In this document: in pieces, positions 27,379 through 35,353 of the stretch
Numbering within the stretch: position 1 is the stretch's first letter
Layout of the letters: every line of letters starts with the position of its first letter
Origin: Flavobacterium sp. UBA7680
GTDB lineage: Bacteria; Bacteroidota; Bacteroidia; Flavobacteriales; Flavobacteriaceae
Length of the DNA: 64,000 nt
Assembly (NCBI RefSeq): GCF_002482975.1
Contig: NZ_DLHA01000024.1
Coordinates: forward strand, 921 to 64,920
Reading direction: 5' to 3'
Made by a program: the position numbers and the translations under genes
The notes under the pieces: model-generated
The model's input: the letters and a program-made list of their open reading frames with translations, nothing else
Told to the model about the DNA's origin: nothing
Databases searched by the model: none

Positions 27379-27565
27379 TCCTCTTCTTGTTTAAATAATT
27401 CAAAACTGTTACTTTGGCAAGTAGTCGTATTAAATCTAATACTTTACCTGCCTGTTCAAGCGTTACATCTACATTTTCATCTTTCAGCATTTTCATGGCT
27501 TGCTCTGCCGTCATTTTTCCTCTTTCATTTTCATCTTCATTTCTCATTTCACAATTCCTCTTCAT
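27275..27565 (-). CDS. Small protein upstream of and overlapping the recombinase
   Basis: 96 residues from the ATG at 27565 (MKRNCEMRNEDENERGK). An upstream ATG at 27607 is open but would run through a terminator hairpin, so it is rejected. The core MTAEQAMKMLKDENVDVTLEQ followed by a hydrophobic helix suggests a small helical protein. The 3' end overlaps the recombinase gene by 104 bases in another frame, implying coupled expression. Small genes of this kind often precede serine recombinases in Bacteroidota elements (recollection). Function unknown; a recombination-directionality role is possible but unsupported. Confidence 0.65.
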   Translation of the reverse strand: MKRNCEMRNEDENERGKMTAEQAMKMLKDENVDVTLEQAGKVLDLIRLLAKVTVLNYLNKKRNEKDSRFICESEYRRAGGKRLLAKKSRGNAKKVL

Positions 27566-27566
27566 T

Positions 27567-27594
27567 AAAAAAAGACCGAGTCTCGGTCTTTTTT
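27567..27594. terminator. Symmetric terminator GACCGAG-T-CTCGGTC
   Basis: AAAAAAAGACCGAG (27567-27580) faces CTCGGTCTTTTTT (27582-27594), so it works in either direction. On the minus strand it ends transcripts from the 29.4-27.8 kb genes just before the small gene next to the recombinase. Confidence 0.85.
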
Positions 27595-27839
27595 GTTCCA
27601 CAATCATTCATCGCTATAAAGTTATGACACTTTTTTCATTTTATCCTGATCAAAATATGGTGGGGATAATACAAATATAAAACCTAATTCACTGAGGATC
27701 ATAAGCAAAATTTACTTATCATAACTTAATCATTTTTTAGATTATTATAAAGATAAGTCGCTTTTCTGTCAATGTCATGGACATAATATGTACATAACAA
27801 TAGTTCTATCATTATGGATAGACTTATTTAGTTTAGTGT

Positions 27840-28157
27840 TCATTTATCTTCGCTCTTCTCATTGAGCATTCTGTATATTTCATCCAGAACCTCTATTTCT
27901 GCACTTGGAATCAGCTGAAGGGCAAGCTCCAGAACAGAGCCAATGTATATTTCCCTGTTATCAAGTTCATCCGAATAAACCACATTCAAGCACATTTTAA
28001 TAAGATTCACTCCCAGACATGTCATATCTGTATAACCATAAAATCTTATCTCGCGTGTTGATTCCCCGACTTTGTCCCCTGCAGGTTTCAGCAGTTTAAA
28101 ATGATAGGATGCAAAATCTTTAAATTCTTCCAATGTTTTTATTTTATCAGTTTCCAT
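27840..28157 (-). CDS. Hypothetical protein, paralogue A
   Basis: 105 residues, no signal peptide. It aligns with the upstream neighbour (28186-28524): both share M-TD-IK-LE at the start, LKPA-DK, EIR-Y-Y, NLIK-C and a late ALQL-P--E-E-L-EI block. The two are tandem duplicates that have diverged strongly. Predicted mostly helical. The family is not recognised. It is the last gene of a minus-strand group headed by the HEPN gene. Confidence 0.65.
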   Translation of the reverse strand: METDKIKTLEEFKDFASYHFKLLKPAGDKVGESTREIRFYGYTDMTCLGVNLIKMCLNVVYSDELDNREIYIGSVLELALQLIPSAEIEVLDEIYRMLNEKSEDK

Positions 28158-28185
28158 AATTTTAAATATTAAAATTTAATGTTGG

Positions 28186-28524
28186 CTATTCAGTTTCTTC
28201 TTTATTTTCTGAAAACAGATCAGCAATCTCATTTAAAAGTTCAAACTCGTCAACTGGAAATAACTGAAGAGCAATTCCCAATATAAGCCCAACATCAATA
28301 TATTGGTTTTCAATCGTACGTGGAACTTCTGCGCTGTCCTGATCTAAAGCAATAATGCAGAGCTTTATCAGGTTTTTTATAATTGAAACAAGCTCATAAT
28401 AATCATAAACTCTTATCTCTGCACTGTACATTCCTCTTTTATCGTCTGCTGGTTTCAGGATGTTAAGCAGTCTTCCGCTTAATACCCCGATATTCTCCAG
28501 TTTCTTGATTTCATCAGTTTTCAT
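28186..28524 (-). CDS. Hypothetical protein, paralogue B
   Basis: 112 residues, the tandem partner of the next gene. The conserved pattern (LKPADDKRG, EIRVYDYYE, NLIKLCI, ALQLFPVDEFE) marks a common ancestor. It lies 13 bases after the HEPN gene and 28 before paralogue A, so the three are likely one operon. Predicted helical, cytoplasmic. A role as partner or inhibitor of the HEPN protein is a guess from context. Confidence 0.65.
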   Translation of the reverse strand: MKTDEIKKLENIGVLSGRLLNILKPADDKRGMYSAEIRVYDYYELVSIIKNLIKLCIIALDQDSAEVPRTIENQYIDVGLILGIALQLFPVDEFELLNEIADLFSENKEETE

Positions 28525-28537
28525 AACTTCATTTTTT

Positions 28538-29404
28538 TTATGCTGATAAAGTCACTTCTTGATGAATTTCCTCAAGCCTCTCCAGTTCTTTCTGAATCAT
28601 AGCTTCTGCCTCTTTCATAAAATCACGGCATCTGTCTTCCATCAGCTGATAGTACAGATAATCAGAGCTGTTTCTTCTGCTGAATCGAAGTGTGTTCGGA
28701 TTCTTTTTCAAAAGTCTGAACATATTTTTTTCATCCCTGCTGTTTCGGGGGAAGTAATCAGAAGTTATGCCTGTAAAGTATTCGCACAGTTCAAATAAGT
28801 AGCCCATAGAAAAATGGTTAGGTGTGTATCCCAGAAATACCCTTATAAGTGAAAGACACGTCTGCTCTACGATCTGATGAAGGGAACTCATTCTAACTTC
28901 ATAGGAAAAATACTGGTCATTATTGTAAATAAGATCCCAGATAGATGCACTAACACTGCTTCGGTCTTCAGCATATAATGTGGTGCTTTTTACATGACGT
29001 ATCCCAGAATCTATGTTAATTTTAGGATGCTTCTCGGCATCAATAAACAGAGCCTGAGAGTTCCTAATAATATTACATAAGAATAACTGCTGGTCGCCGT
29101 ATAATTTCACAATATTTCGCAGGCTGTGCATGAGAATAGTAACGGTTATCATACCTTTCGATCTGCCCTTAATCTTATCTGTAATGTCATTGGCTATATT
29201 GTCCTCGAACTCTTCTGCTATGACCAGCAGATAAAGATGAACATGCTTTTCTTTTTTAACAGGCTTATGAAAAGGCTCATTAAAAGTATAACTGCTCTTC
29301 TTCTCTGCAAAACAGTAAATGCCTATCGGATCGATGTTCTGCGAAATAACTCGATAAATTAAATCGGATGCGGTGTTTTGAATTGCTTTCATAATTTTAC
29401 TCAT
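28538..29404 (-). CDS. HEPN-domain protein with degenerate nucleotidyltransferase-like N-terminus
   Basis: 288 residues. The N-terminal half has strand-helix patterns such as HVHLYLLVIAEEF and ITVTILMHS. The C-terminal half resembles the Bacteroidota HEPN domain: MSSLHQIVEQTCLSLIRVF, then GYTPNHFSMGYLFELC, and the late RRNSSDYLYY helix. The canonical RX4-6H nuclease motif is not clear, so it may be a binding rather than a cutting HEPN. It heads the operon with paralogues B and A and is divergent from the XRE regulator across an operator array. Confidence 0.65.
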   Translation of the reverse strand: MSKIMKAIQNTASDLIYRVISQNIDPIGIYCFAEKKSSYTFNEPFHKPVKKEKHVHLYLLVIAEEFEDNIANDITDKIKGRSKGMITVTILMHSLRNIVKLYGDQQLFLCNIIRNSQALFIDAEKHPKINIDSGIRHVKSTTLYAEDRSSVSASIWDLIYNNDQYFSYEVRMSSLHQIVEQTCLSLIRVFLGYTPNHFSMGYLFELCEYFTGITSDYFPRNSRDEKNMFRLLKKNPNTLRFSRRNSSDYLYYQLMEDRCRDFMKEAEAMIQKELERLEEIHQEVTLSA

Positions 29405-29469
29405 TTTAGTTAATACTTGTCTGAAAAATTGTATTTTTGTTTAACACACAGGCAAGTAAGCAATTACTT

Positions 29470-29528
29470 GTACCGTACGGTATCAAATTTTTCCGTACCG
29501 TACATGAGATTTTTTGTATCATACATGA
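29470..29528. promoter_or_regulatory. Operator array of GTAYCRTAC repeats
   Basis: Three copies: GTACCGTACGGTA (29470, containing the palindrome TACCGTACGGTA), GTACCGTACATGA (29495) and GTATCATACATGA (29516). Spacing is 25 and 21 bases. The array lies between the divergent HEPN and XRE genes and is a plausible binding site for the XRE protein. Confidence 0.6.
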
Positions 29529-29553
29529 ATCCCGCTTTTTTATTCTTAATTAT

Positions 29554-29561
29554 TATCTTTG
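29554..29561 (+). promoter_or_regulatory. Candidate -7 element for the XRE regulator
   Basis: TATCTTTG fits TAnnTTTG and ends five bases before the ATG, predicting a nearly leaderless mRNA. Confidence 0.5.
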
Positions 29562-29565
29562 AGCT

Positions 29566-29979
29566 ATGAGTACATTAACAAAACCAAACCACATGGGGCG
29601 CAAAATCAGCCGTATCCGTGAACTGAAAGACATGAAACAGGAAGCACTTGCGCAGGCTATGGGAACAAACCAGCAGACTGTTTCGATATTAGAAAATAGT
29701 GAAGATATTGATGATGAAAAATTAGCAGAAGTGGCAAAAGCCTTGGGAGTAACTGTAGAAGCAATTAAAAATTTTTCTGATGAAGGTGTAATTAATTATT
29801 TCAACACTTTTGGTGATAACAGCTTTACAAATGGAGCATTCAATGCAAGTCATTGTAATTTTAATCCTCTTGATAAACTAATAGAAGCCCATGAACAGCA
29901 ACTCAAATTATACGAACGTTTGATTCAAGCAGAAAAAGACAAAGTTGAATATTTGGAAAAATTACTAAAAGCCAAATAA
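29566..29979 (+). CDS. XRE-family transcriptional regulator
   Basis: 137 residues. The N-terminal helix-turn-helix (about 12-65) reads ISRIRELKDMKQEALAQAMG, QQTVSILEN and LAEVAKALGV. The C-terminal part ends in a coiled coil (LYERLIQAEKDKVEYLEKLL), probably for dimerisation. It likely controls the divergent HEPN operon and itself through the GTAYCRTAC array. Similar regulators occur in many flavobacterial mobile elements. A terminator follows. Confidence 0.88.
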   Translation: MSTLTKPNHMGRKISRIRELKDMKQEALAQAMGTNQQTVSILENSEDIDDEKLAEVAKALGVTVEAIKNFSDEGVINYFNTFGDNSFTNGAFNASHCNFNPLDKLIEAHEQQLKLYERLIQAEKDKVEYLEKLLKAK

Positions 29980-30006
29980 GCTTTTCTATAAAAGATATAT
30001 TAATTC

Positions 30007-30033
30007 AAAAAGAGACCTTCGAGTCTCTTTTTT
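30007..30033. terminator. Terminator after the XRE gene
   Basis: AAAAAGAGAC and GTCTCTTTTTT enclose CTTCGA. The A-run and T-run make it usable on both strands. Confidence 0.85.
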
Positions 30034-30110
30034 ATTGGAGTATTATCACTTATATGTAACCACGTTCCTTGCATGTAATTATAATTCTTTTCCTGCCATA
30101 AGTTTGCTTC

Positions 30111-33100
30111 TTAAGCTATAGGTATAGGTGGTTGAATAGAAAACACTTCAATATATTTTTCACCAGAAATGTAGAATGGCTTTTTATTCAAAACATTACT
30201 TAATGTAAAAGGTTTCTGATCCCAAGATGTATTTGGTATAACATTTCGTAACATTTCTTGGGGAAATACGAGCCCAATATTATGACGTGCATTAACTTCA
30301 TCAAAAACTACCAATAAATAGTGTTTTTCTTTAAAAAGAAATGCTGACATTTCATATTTACTTTTCAAAGATTCGTTTACAATAATTTTATTTATTATTT
30401 CTTCATCATTACTTTCAAAAAAGACTTGGATCTTTTCTGCGTCATTTATTTTTTTTAATTTATTTTTTTCCAATTCTTTTGTTACTCTTGCAATCATCAT
30501 AGAGTCATCTCTAAATTTAAAAAGAATATATTTTGAAAAATCTGTTATAGCACATAAATTAAATAGCATTAAAAATTGAATGATGCTGATGTTATTTCTT
30601 TCAGTTCTTAGTCCTTCAACAAAGTTTATAAAATTTAGCTTGTTTTGGAATATTTCGCTTGCAAAATCGGAGATAGTGAAGCCAGACCCTGAAAATGGAG
30701 CAAATTGTGTCATCTGAACACATAAAACTTCTATATTTTCATCATTCCAAAGACTAATAAAAATCTGCTTAATTTCATTTTCAATACCTCCGACTAATTT
30801 GATACTATGATATACATTATAGATTGAATAGTTGTCAACATTTATTTTTTGTTCCTTGAATTGTGCTACATATTCTTTAAAAGCCTCCAAAGTAAGACTT
30901 ACAAAGTATTCTCTTTTAATATCCCATAAATGGCTATCTTTTCTTCTATGCCAAATTTCTCCATACAACAAAAGTTTATTTTCAAGAGACAAAATTTCCT
31001 CAAACATATTGTTCAATAACCATGTGCCTACTCCTTTATTATCAGCATTTAACTCGATCCTTTTATCGACAAAAGAGTGTAATAGTCTTAAAACTTCAAT
31101 TTCATTAAGTTGATAATCAACTCTTTTTTCATATAGTATTCCTAGAATTAGTATTGACCATTTTACGTGAGGAATGCTATTTGAATTAAAATAATCAAAT
31201 CGTTTTAAAAGCTCAGTTAACTTGTGCTGTTCAAATAAAACATTTATTAAATCGTATGGTAGATTATAGGGAGTTCCTAAATCATTTAATGGCAGATCAG
31301 CGTTCTGGAAAAGGAGTTGGTATTCAGATTCCAATAAATCTGTTGTGAGAAACTTTTGTTGCATTAACTTTCTAAAATTATTTTCAAATTTTATAGAATG
31401 GTTGTTTTCAATTTCATTTTCTTCTCCAAACAGACATGCTAAAGTTTTTAAAAGTAAATCTAAATCATCTTTCTGAACATTAATAAAGTCCCTTACAGTC
31501 AAATCTTCAGCTTTTAGTTCTTCATATATTTTATATTTGTCTAAGGACTGGAATTTGTCGATTATTATAACTGTTTCCTTAGATTGATTTGTATTAAATA
31601 GCTTTTTTTTGTCGGAAGGTTTAACCATTGGTAATTGATAAAATTGTCCCGTTTTATCAATTTTTAATAAAGTATTTCGATTGTCATTTAAGATCTTTAT
31701 CAGTTTTGGAAATTTCAGCTTGAAATATGTGAAATTCATAAAATCTTTTAAGTCGAGTTCACTTTCAAAAAACGGATATTCAAATATTATTTGGTTAGCA
31801 ATTCTCTTTGCATCCCTAAGATTTTTAACATATAAATCAAATAAATTGTATTTATTTTTTAATGCAAAATTCAGTCTGTCTTCAAAATTGCTAATCGATG
31901 CTAAATCGGATTTCAGGAGCAATTTTATAAAATATTCTCCTAATGTCTTTGTTTCTAATTCGGGTAATAAAATCTCTAATTGGAAAAATTTATCAATAAA
32001 TTTTGAGTCTAAAATTTCATTATTGACTTTTAGCCGACTTACAACATAATCTTTGTCCATCGCAACAACGAAAATGGTATTATTAAAATCCGCTGTATTC
32101 CTAATTAATTTTAAAACTTCTAAAATCTCACTGTCACTTAATCTATCGAGGTCATCAACAAAAACAATAATTTTTTTACCTATTTCACCAAGTCTAATAT
32201 TAATATCATCGTACAAATTCTTTGAAGGAGTTTCTATCGATTTAGACGCAACATTTTCAAAAAACTCAACTAATTGGTTTTCTTTATAGATATTTGTTAA
32301 ACGCTTCGAATACTCTAATATCTGATTAGCCAATTTTCCATTAAAATATGATAACTCTTTACTAAGTGATGTAAAAAATTCACTTATTATGTCTTCTTCC
32401 TTATGATTGAGATACGGTAAAAAATTAATTATAATAGGATTGTCTTTGTCAGCAAATTTCAAATAATTGAACATCATTTTAAAAAAAGAAATTTTAGGTT
32501 TTAATTGTGAGCTGACCATTTTTATAATACTTGATTTACCATTTCCCCAAGGCCCCACTAAACCGATAGTAAATGATTTTTCACTATTATGGTTCTTTAA
32601 AACATCTGTCAATTTATTTACTATAGTATCGTAATCAAGTTCATCTTCATTTATATCATCAATAGCACTGTCATTTGAAAAATTAACTGGCGCTTTAATT
32701 TTCGATAGAAAAAATGAATCATAGAGAAATCTGAAAGAAAAAGAAATAATAAACACAATTAAGGGTATAAGTATAAAATGAATATACTTGAATGGCATAT
32801 TAAAAACTTTTGACGAAGTAAATTCCCAATCTAGAGTTGACGTCTTTAACAAATAATAAAAGCAGTAAAAGATAAATAATATGCTTAAAATAATCTCATT
32901 GTACGATGGCACATATCTGTCTTTAAATATTTTATAAAAGAAAAATATAGAAAAATAAAATGAAGTTAAAAGTAAAAGTATATCTAACCATGTATTTGAA
33001 AAGTCTCTATTTATCAGTAAATTTAATTCGATAAAATTTTCAATTTTCGATTGGTAAGCAAAGAAAAGGAATATTACTGCTATTAAAAAAAACATTCTCT

Positions 33101-33155
33101 TACGCGAAAATGAACTAAATATAATTTCAACAAAATTCTCGAACTTCTCAAACAT
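30111..33155 (-). CDS. Membrane-anchored KAP-family P-loop NTPase
   Basis: 1014 residues. Four hydrophobic segments in the first 155 residues anchor it to the membrane. A KAP NTPase domain follows: Walker A GPWGNGKSS (Gly201) and Walker B IIVFVDDLDRLSD, with the downstream sensor-like FVVAMDKDYV. The C-terminal 500 residues are not recognised. KAP NTPases are membrane-associated and several are linked to phage exclusion or plasmid functions; defence here is inference. It is convergent with the XRE gene and divergent from the mobilization genes. Confidence 0.85.
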   Translation of the reverse strand: MFEKFENFVEIIFSSFSRKRMFFLIAVIFLFFAYQSKIENFIELNLLINRDFSNTWLDILLLLTSFYFSIFFFYKIFKDRYVPSYNEIILSILFIFYCFYYLLKTSTLDWEFTSSKVFNMPFKYIHFILIPLIVFIISFSFRFLYDSFFLSKIKAPVNFSNDSAIDDINEDELDYDTIVNKLTDVLKNHNSEKSFTIGLVGPWGNGKSSIIKMVSSQLKPKISFFKMMFNYLKFADKDNPIIINFLPYLNHKEEDIISEFFTSLSKELSYFNGKLANQILEYSKRLTNIYKENQLVEFFENVASKSIETPSKNLYDDINIRLGEIGKKIIVFVDDLDRLSDSEILEVLKLIRNTADFNNTIFVVAMDKDYVVSRLKVNNEILDSKFIDKFFQLEILLPELETKTLGEYFIKLLLKSDLASISNFEDRLNFALKNKYNLFDLYVKNLRDAKRIANQIIFEYPFFESELDLKDFMNFTYFKLKFPKLIKILNDNRNTLLKIDKTGQFYQLPMVKPSDKKKLFNTNQSKETVIIIDKFQSLDKYKIYEELKAEDLTVRDFINVQKDDLDLLLKTLACLFGEENEIENNHSIKFENNFRKLMQQKFLTTDLLESEYQLLFQNADLPLNDLGTPYNLPYDLINVLFEQHKLTELLKRFDYFNSNSIPHVKWSILILGILYEKRVDYQLNEIEVLRLLHSFVDKRIELNADNKGVGTWLLNNMFEEILSLENKLLLYGEIWHRRKDSHLWDIKREYFVSLTLEAFKEYVAQFKEQKINVDNYSIYNVYHSIKLVGGIENEIKQIFISLWNDENIEVLCVQMTQFAPFSGSGFTISDFASEIFQNKLNFINFVEGLRTERNNISIIQFLMLFNLCAITDFSKYILFKFRDDSMMIARVTKELEKNKLKKINDAEKIQVFFESNDEEIINKIIVNESLKSKYEMSAFLFKEKHYLLVVFDEVNARHNIGLVFPQEMLRNVIPNTSWDQKPFTLSNVLNKKPFYISGEKYIEVFSIQPPIPIA

Positions 33156-33281
33156 CTTTTATACTTTAAATTGAATCAAATATAATTTTTTTAGTTTCCT
33201 TTTAACGGATAAAATAAGAATATTTTTATCATTTTTAAATATTTAAACTATAAGTAACAAAATAAAAAAGCAAAGCAAGGT

Positions 33282-33378
33282 ATTGGACAGAGCCAGAGAA
33301 GTGCGCATAACATTTTTCTTCGTTCCTCAAAAAATGCCCTTCGGGACTTATAGCACTTCAACTGTCTGGCTGTCCAAT
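33282..33378. repeat. Long imperfect inverted repeat upstream of mob genes
   Basis: ATTGGACA-GA-GCCAG and GAAGTGC on the left (33282-33304) pair with GCACTTC and CTGGCTGTCCAAT on the right (33353-33378). The 48-base apical part contains a smaller CCCTTCGGG element. It could be part of oriT, a structured RNA or an old element end. The region 33156-33651 holds no convincing gene. Confidence 0.6.
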
Positions 33379-33543
33379 TGAAGACTGCTTTCTTTTTTCC
33401 TTTTTTCTTTTTTTAAGCATTTATCTATAGTAACAGTCTACAGCCATCATGACCATATTTTGCGCATGATACATATAAATATTTTCGCTAAATTAGAAGC
33501 CTGCTTTTAAAAATCTCCAAAGATTGCCACGTTCCTGCAATCA

Positions 33544-33580
33544 GCAAGATGAACGGTTGTTTAACAACCGCCTATCTTGC
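33544..33580. other. Candidate oriT inverted repeat
   Basis: GCAAGAT-GAA-CGGTTGT-TTA-ACAACCG-CCT-ATCTTGC: two nested perfect stems of seven pairs separated by a symmetric internal loop, 72 bases before the MobC-like gene. Relaxases usually recognise an inverted repeat next to the nick site just upstream of the mob genes. The nick position is not determined. Confidence 0.55.
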
Positions 33581-33651
33581 CACCCATTGCCTCGGAACTC
33601 GGCGGTGGAGAAACTTAAATTCAAAGAGTTTGATAATAATGAAAATGAAAG

Positions 33652-34044
33652 ATGATGAAAAGAGAAAATTCAAACAGAACACGAATCGTGGGACTGCGAT
33701 TCACTCCTTTGGAGTATGCCGAACTGGAAAAAAGATTTAGAGCAAGCACCTGCCGAAAATTAAGTGACCATATCAGAAGTCACTTATTCAACAAACCAAT
33801 TGTAGCAACTTACAGAAATCAGTCTTTAGACGATCTGATGGAAGAGACAGCTTTGCTTACTTCCGAATTACGGGTAATCGGCAATAATATCAATCAAATC
33901 GCCAGAAAAATAAACACGTTCAAAACAGTTCCCGATTTCAAAGGGCATCTTTATCTGTTCGAGATACAGAGAAAAAGACTTTTTGATAAGATGGAAGAGG
34001 TATCAGACCACACCCAGAAAATAGCAGAAAAATGGTTGCAGTGA
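33652..34044 (+). CDS. MobC-like mobilization accessory protein
   Basis: 130 residues. The N-terminus NRTRIVGLRFTPLEYAELEKRF is typical of ribbon-helix-helix relaxosome proteins, and the central block LTSELRVIGNNINQIARKIN is the hallmark of the MobC family. It would bind oriT and help the relaxase. It overlaps the relaxase gene by 13 bases. The start MMKRENSN is chosen; a second ATG follows immediately. Confidence 0.85.
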   Translation: MMKRENSNRTRIVGLRFTPLEYAELEKRFRASTCRKLSDHIRSHLFNKPIVATYRNQSLDDLMEETALLTSELRVIGNNINQIARKINTFKTVPDFKGHLYLFEIQRKRLFDKMEEVSDHTQKIAEKWLQ

Positions 34045-35276
34045 TAAAAACAAGCTCGTCCATAAGAAGCATTCTGAATTACAACGAAAATAAAGTTGAG
34101 ATTGGAAAAGCTGAATGTATCAGTGCTGTGAATTATCCGCTGGAACTGGAGAAACTGAGTTTTACTTCAAAATTAAACCGCTTTCTAAAACTGGCGGAAC
34201 TCAATACCAATGCGAAGCGAAATACAGTGCATATCTCACTCAACTTTGATCCTTCAGAGAATCATTCGAAAGAAAAACTGGCTGAAATTGCAGACACTTA
34301 TATGGAAAAACTCGGATTCGGCAGACAGCCTTACCTGGTGTATCAGCATTATGATGCGGGTCATCCGCACTGCCATATCGTGACAAACAACATTCAGAGA
34401 GATGGAAAAAGAATAGATCTGAATTTATTAGGGATCAGAAAATCAGAACCTGCCCGAAAAGAAATTGAAGAAATGTTCGGCCTTGTAAAAGCCGAAGGAA
34501 GAAAACAGAAAGAACAATTTTCGTTAAATCCGATAGATGTCGGCAGAGTCCAATACGGAAAAGCAGAGTCCCGAAAGGCAATCAATTCAGTTTTAAACAA
34601 GGTTCTATTTGACTATAAATTTTCAAGCCTGCCTGAACTCAACGCGGTTTTAAACCTCTACAATGTTCATGCTGACAGAGGAACTGAGGAATCGAGAGTT
34701 TTTAAAAACAACGGACTGCTTTACAAGATACTTGACCAAAATTCGAAACCGATAGGCGTGCCGATAAAAGCCAGCGAATTCTATAGCAGACCTACCTTAA
34801 AATTTCTTGAGGAAAAATTCAGGGTAAATGAAACAAAGAAGCAATACGGCAAAAGCCACGTTAAAAATGCTTTGAGACAGGCTTTTTTTGATGAAAGAAT
34901 TACTTCTATCGAGAAATTATCCGAAAGGCTCAAAGATGAAGCCATTCATACTATTTTAAGAAAAAGCAGTGAGGGAAAACTTTATGGAATTACATTTATC
35001 GACTTTAAAACACAGTCGGTTCTCAATGGAAGCAGTCTGGGAAAAGAATTTAGTGCAAAAGGAATTCAGGAAAACTGTGCAATGAACATTCTTGCACTTG
35101 AAAGGAAATACCAAAAGTCCAATTCAACCGTTTCAGAAAACATTCAAAATCTCGAATCGCGAGAGCATGTAAAAGAAAATCTTGCAGATATACTCCTTCG
35201 TGGTGAAAAAATAAATGACTATATATCTAGAGAATTTAAACAAAGAAAGAAGAAAACAATTAAGAGAGGAATTTGA
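34032..35276 (+). CDS. Relaxase/mobilization nuclease
   Basis: 414 residues, MobP-type relaxase fold. The metal-binding three-His signature is HYDAGHPHCHIV (about residue 107-118), preceded by HISLNFDPSE; the N-terminal tyrosine in ILNYNENKV is a candidate nucleophile. It nicks oriT and leads the strand during mobilization. The C-terminal half is variable and may contact the coupling protein. It is co-transcribed with the MobC-like gene. It is the only conjugation enzyme on the element. Confidence 0.9.
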   Translation: MVAVIKTSSSIRSILNYNENKVEIGKAECISAVNYPLELEKLSFTSKLNRFLKLAELNTNAKRNTVHISLNFDPSENHSKEKLAEIADTYMEKLGFGRQPYLVYQHYDAGHPHCHIVTNNIQRDGKRIDLNLLGIRKSEPARKEIEEMFGLVKAEGRKQKEQFSLNPIDVGRVQYGKAESRKAINSVLNKVLFDYKFSSLPELNAVLNLYNVHADRGTEESRVFKNNGLLYKILDQNSKPIGVPIKASEFYSRPTLKFLEEKFRVNETKKQYGKSHVKNALRQAFFDERITSIEKLSERLKDEAIHTILRKSSEGKLYGITFIDFKTQSVLNGSSLGKEFSAKGIQENCAMNILALERKYQKSNSTVSENIQNLESREHVKENLADILLRGEKINDYISREFKQRKKKTIKRGI

Positions 35277-35353
35277 TTAATAGAGTGTACATTTATCCTT
35301 TTCCATTTTTCAACTTACATAATTATTCAGAGATTAACTAAATTTATCAATAA

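Noticed and set aside
27566..27607. N-terminal extension of the small gene before the recombinase
   Set aside because: It would translate through the symmetric terminator hairpin; the ATG at 27565 is preferred.
29432..29439. TATTTTTG as promoter of the XRE gene
   Set aside because: The only upstream TTG is 12 bases away, too close for a -33 element, and a better -7 lies at 29554.
33549..33740. 63-residue frame upstream of mobC
   Set aside because: It overlaps the oriT-like stem and the first part of mobC in another frame, and shows no protein-like pattern.
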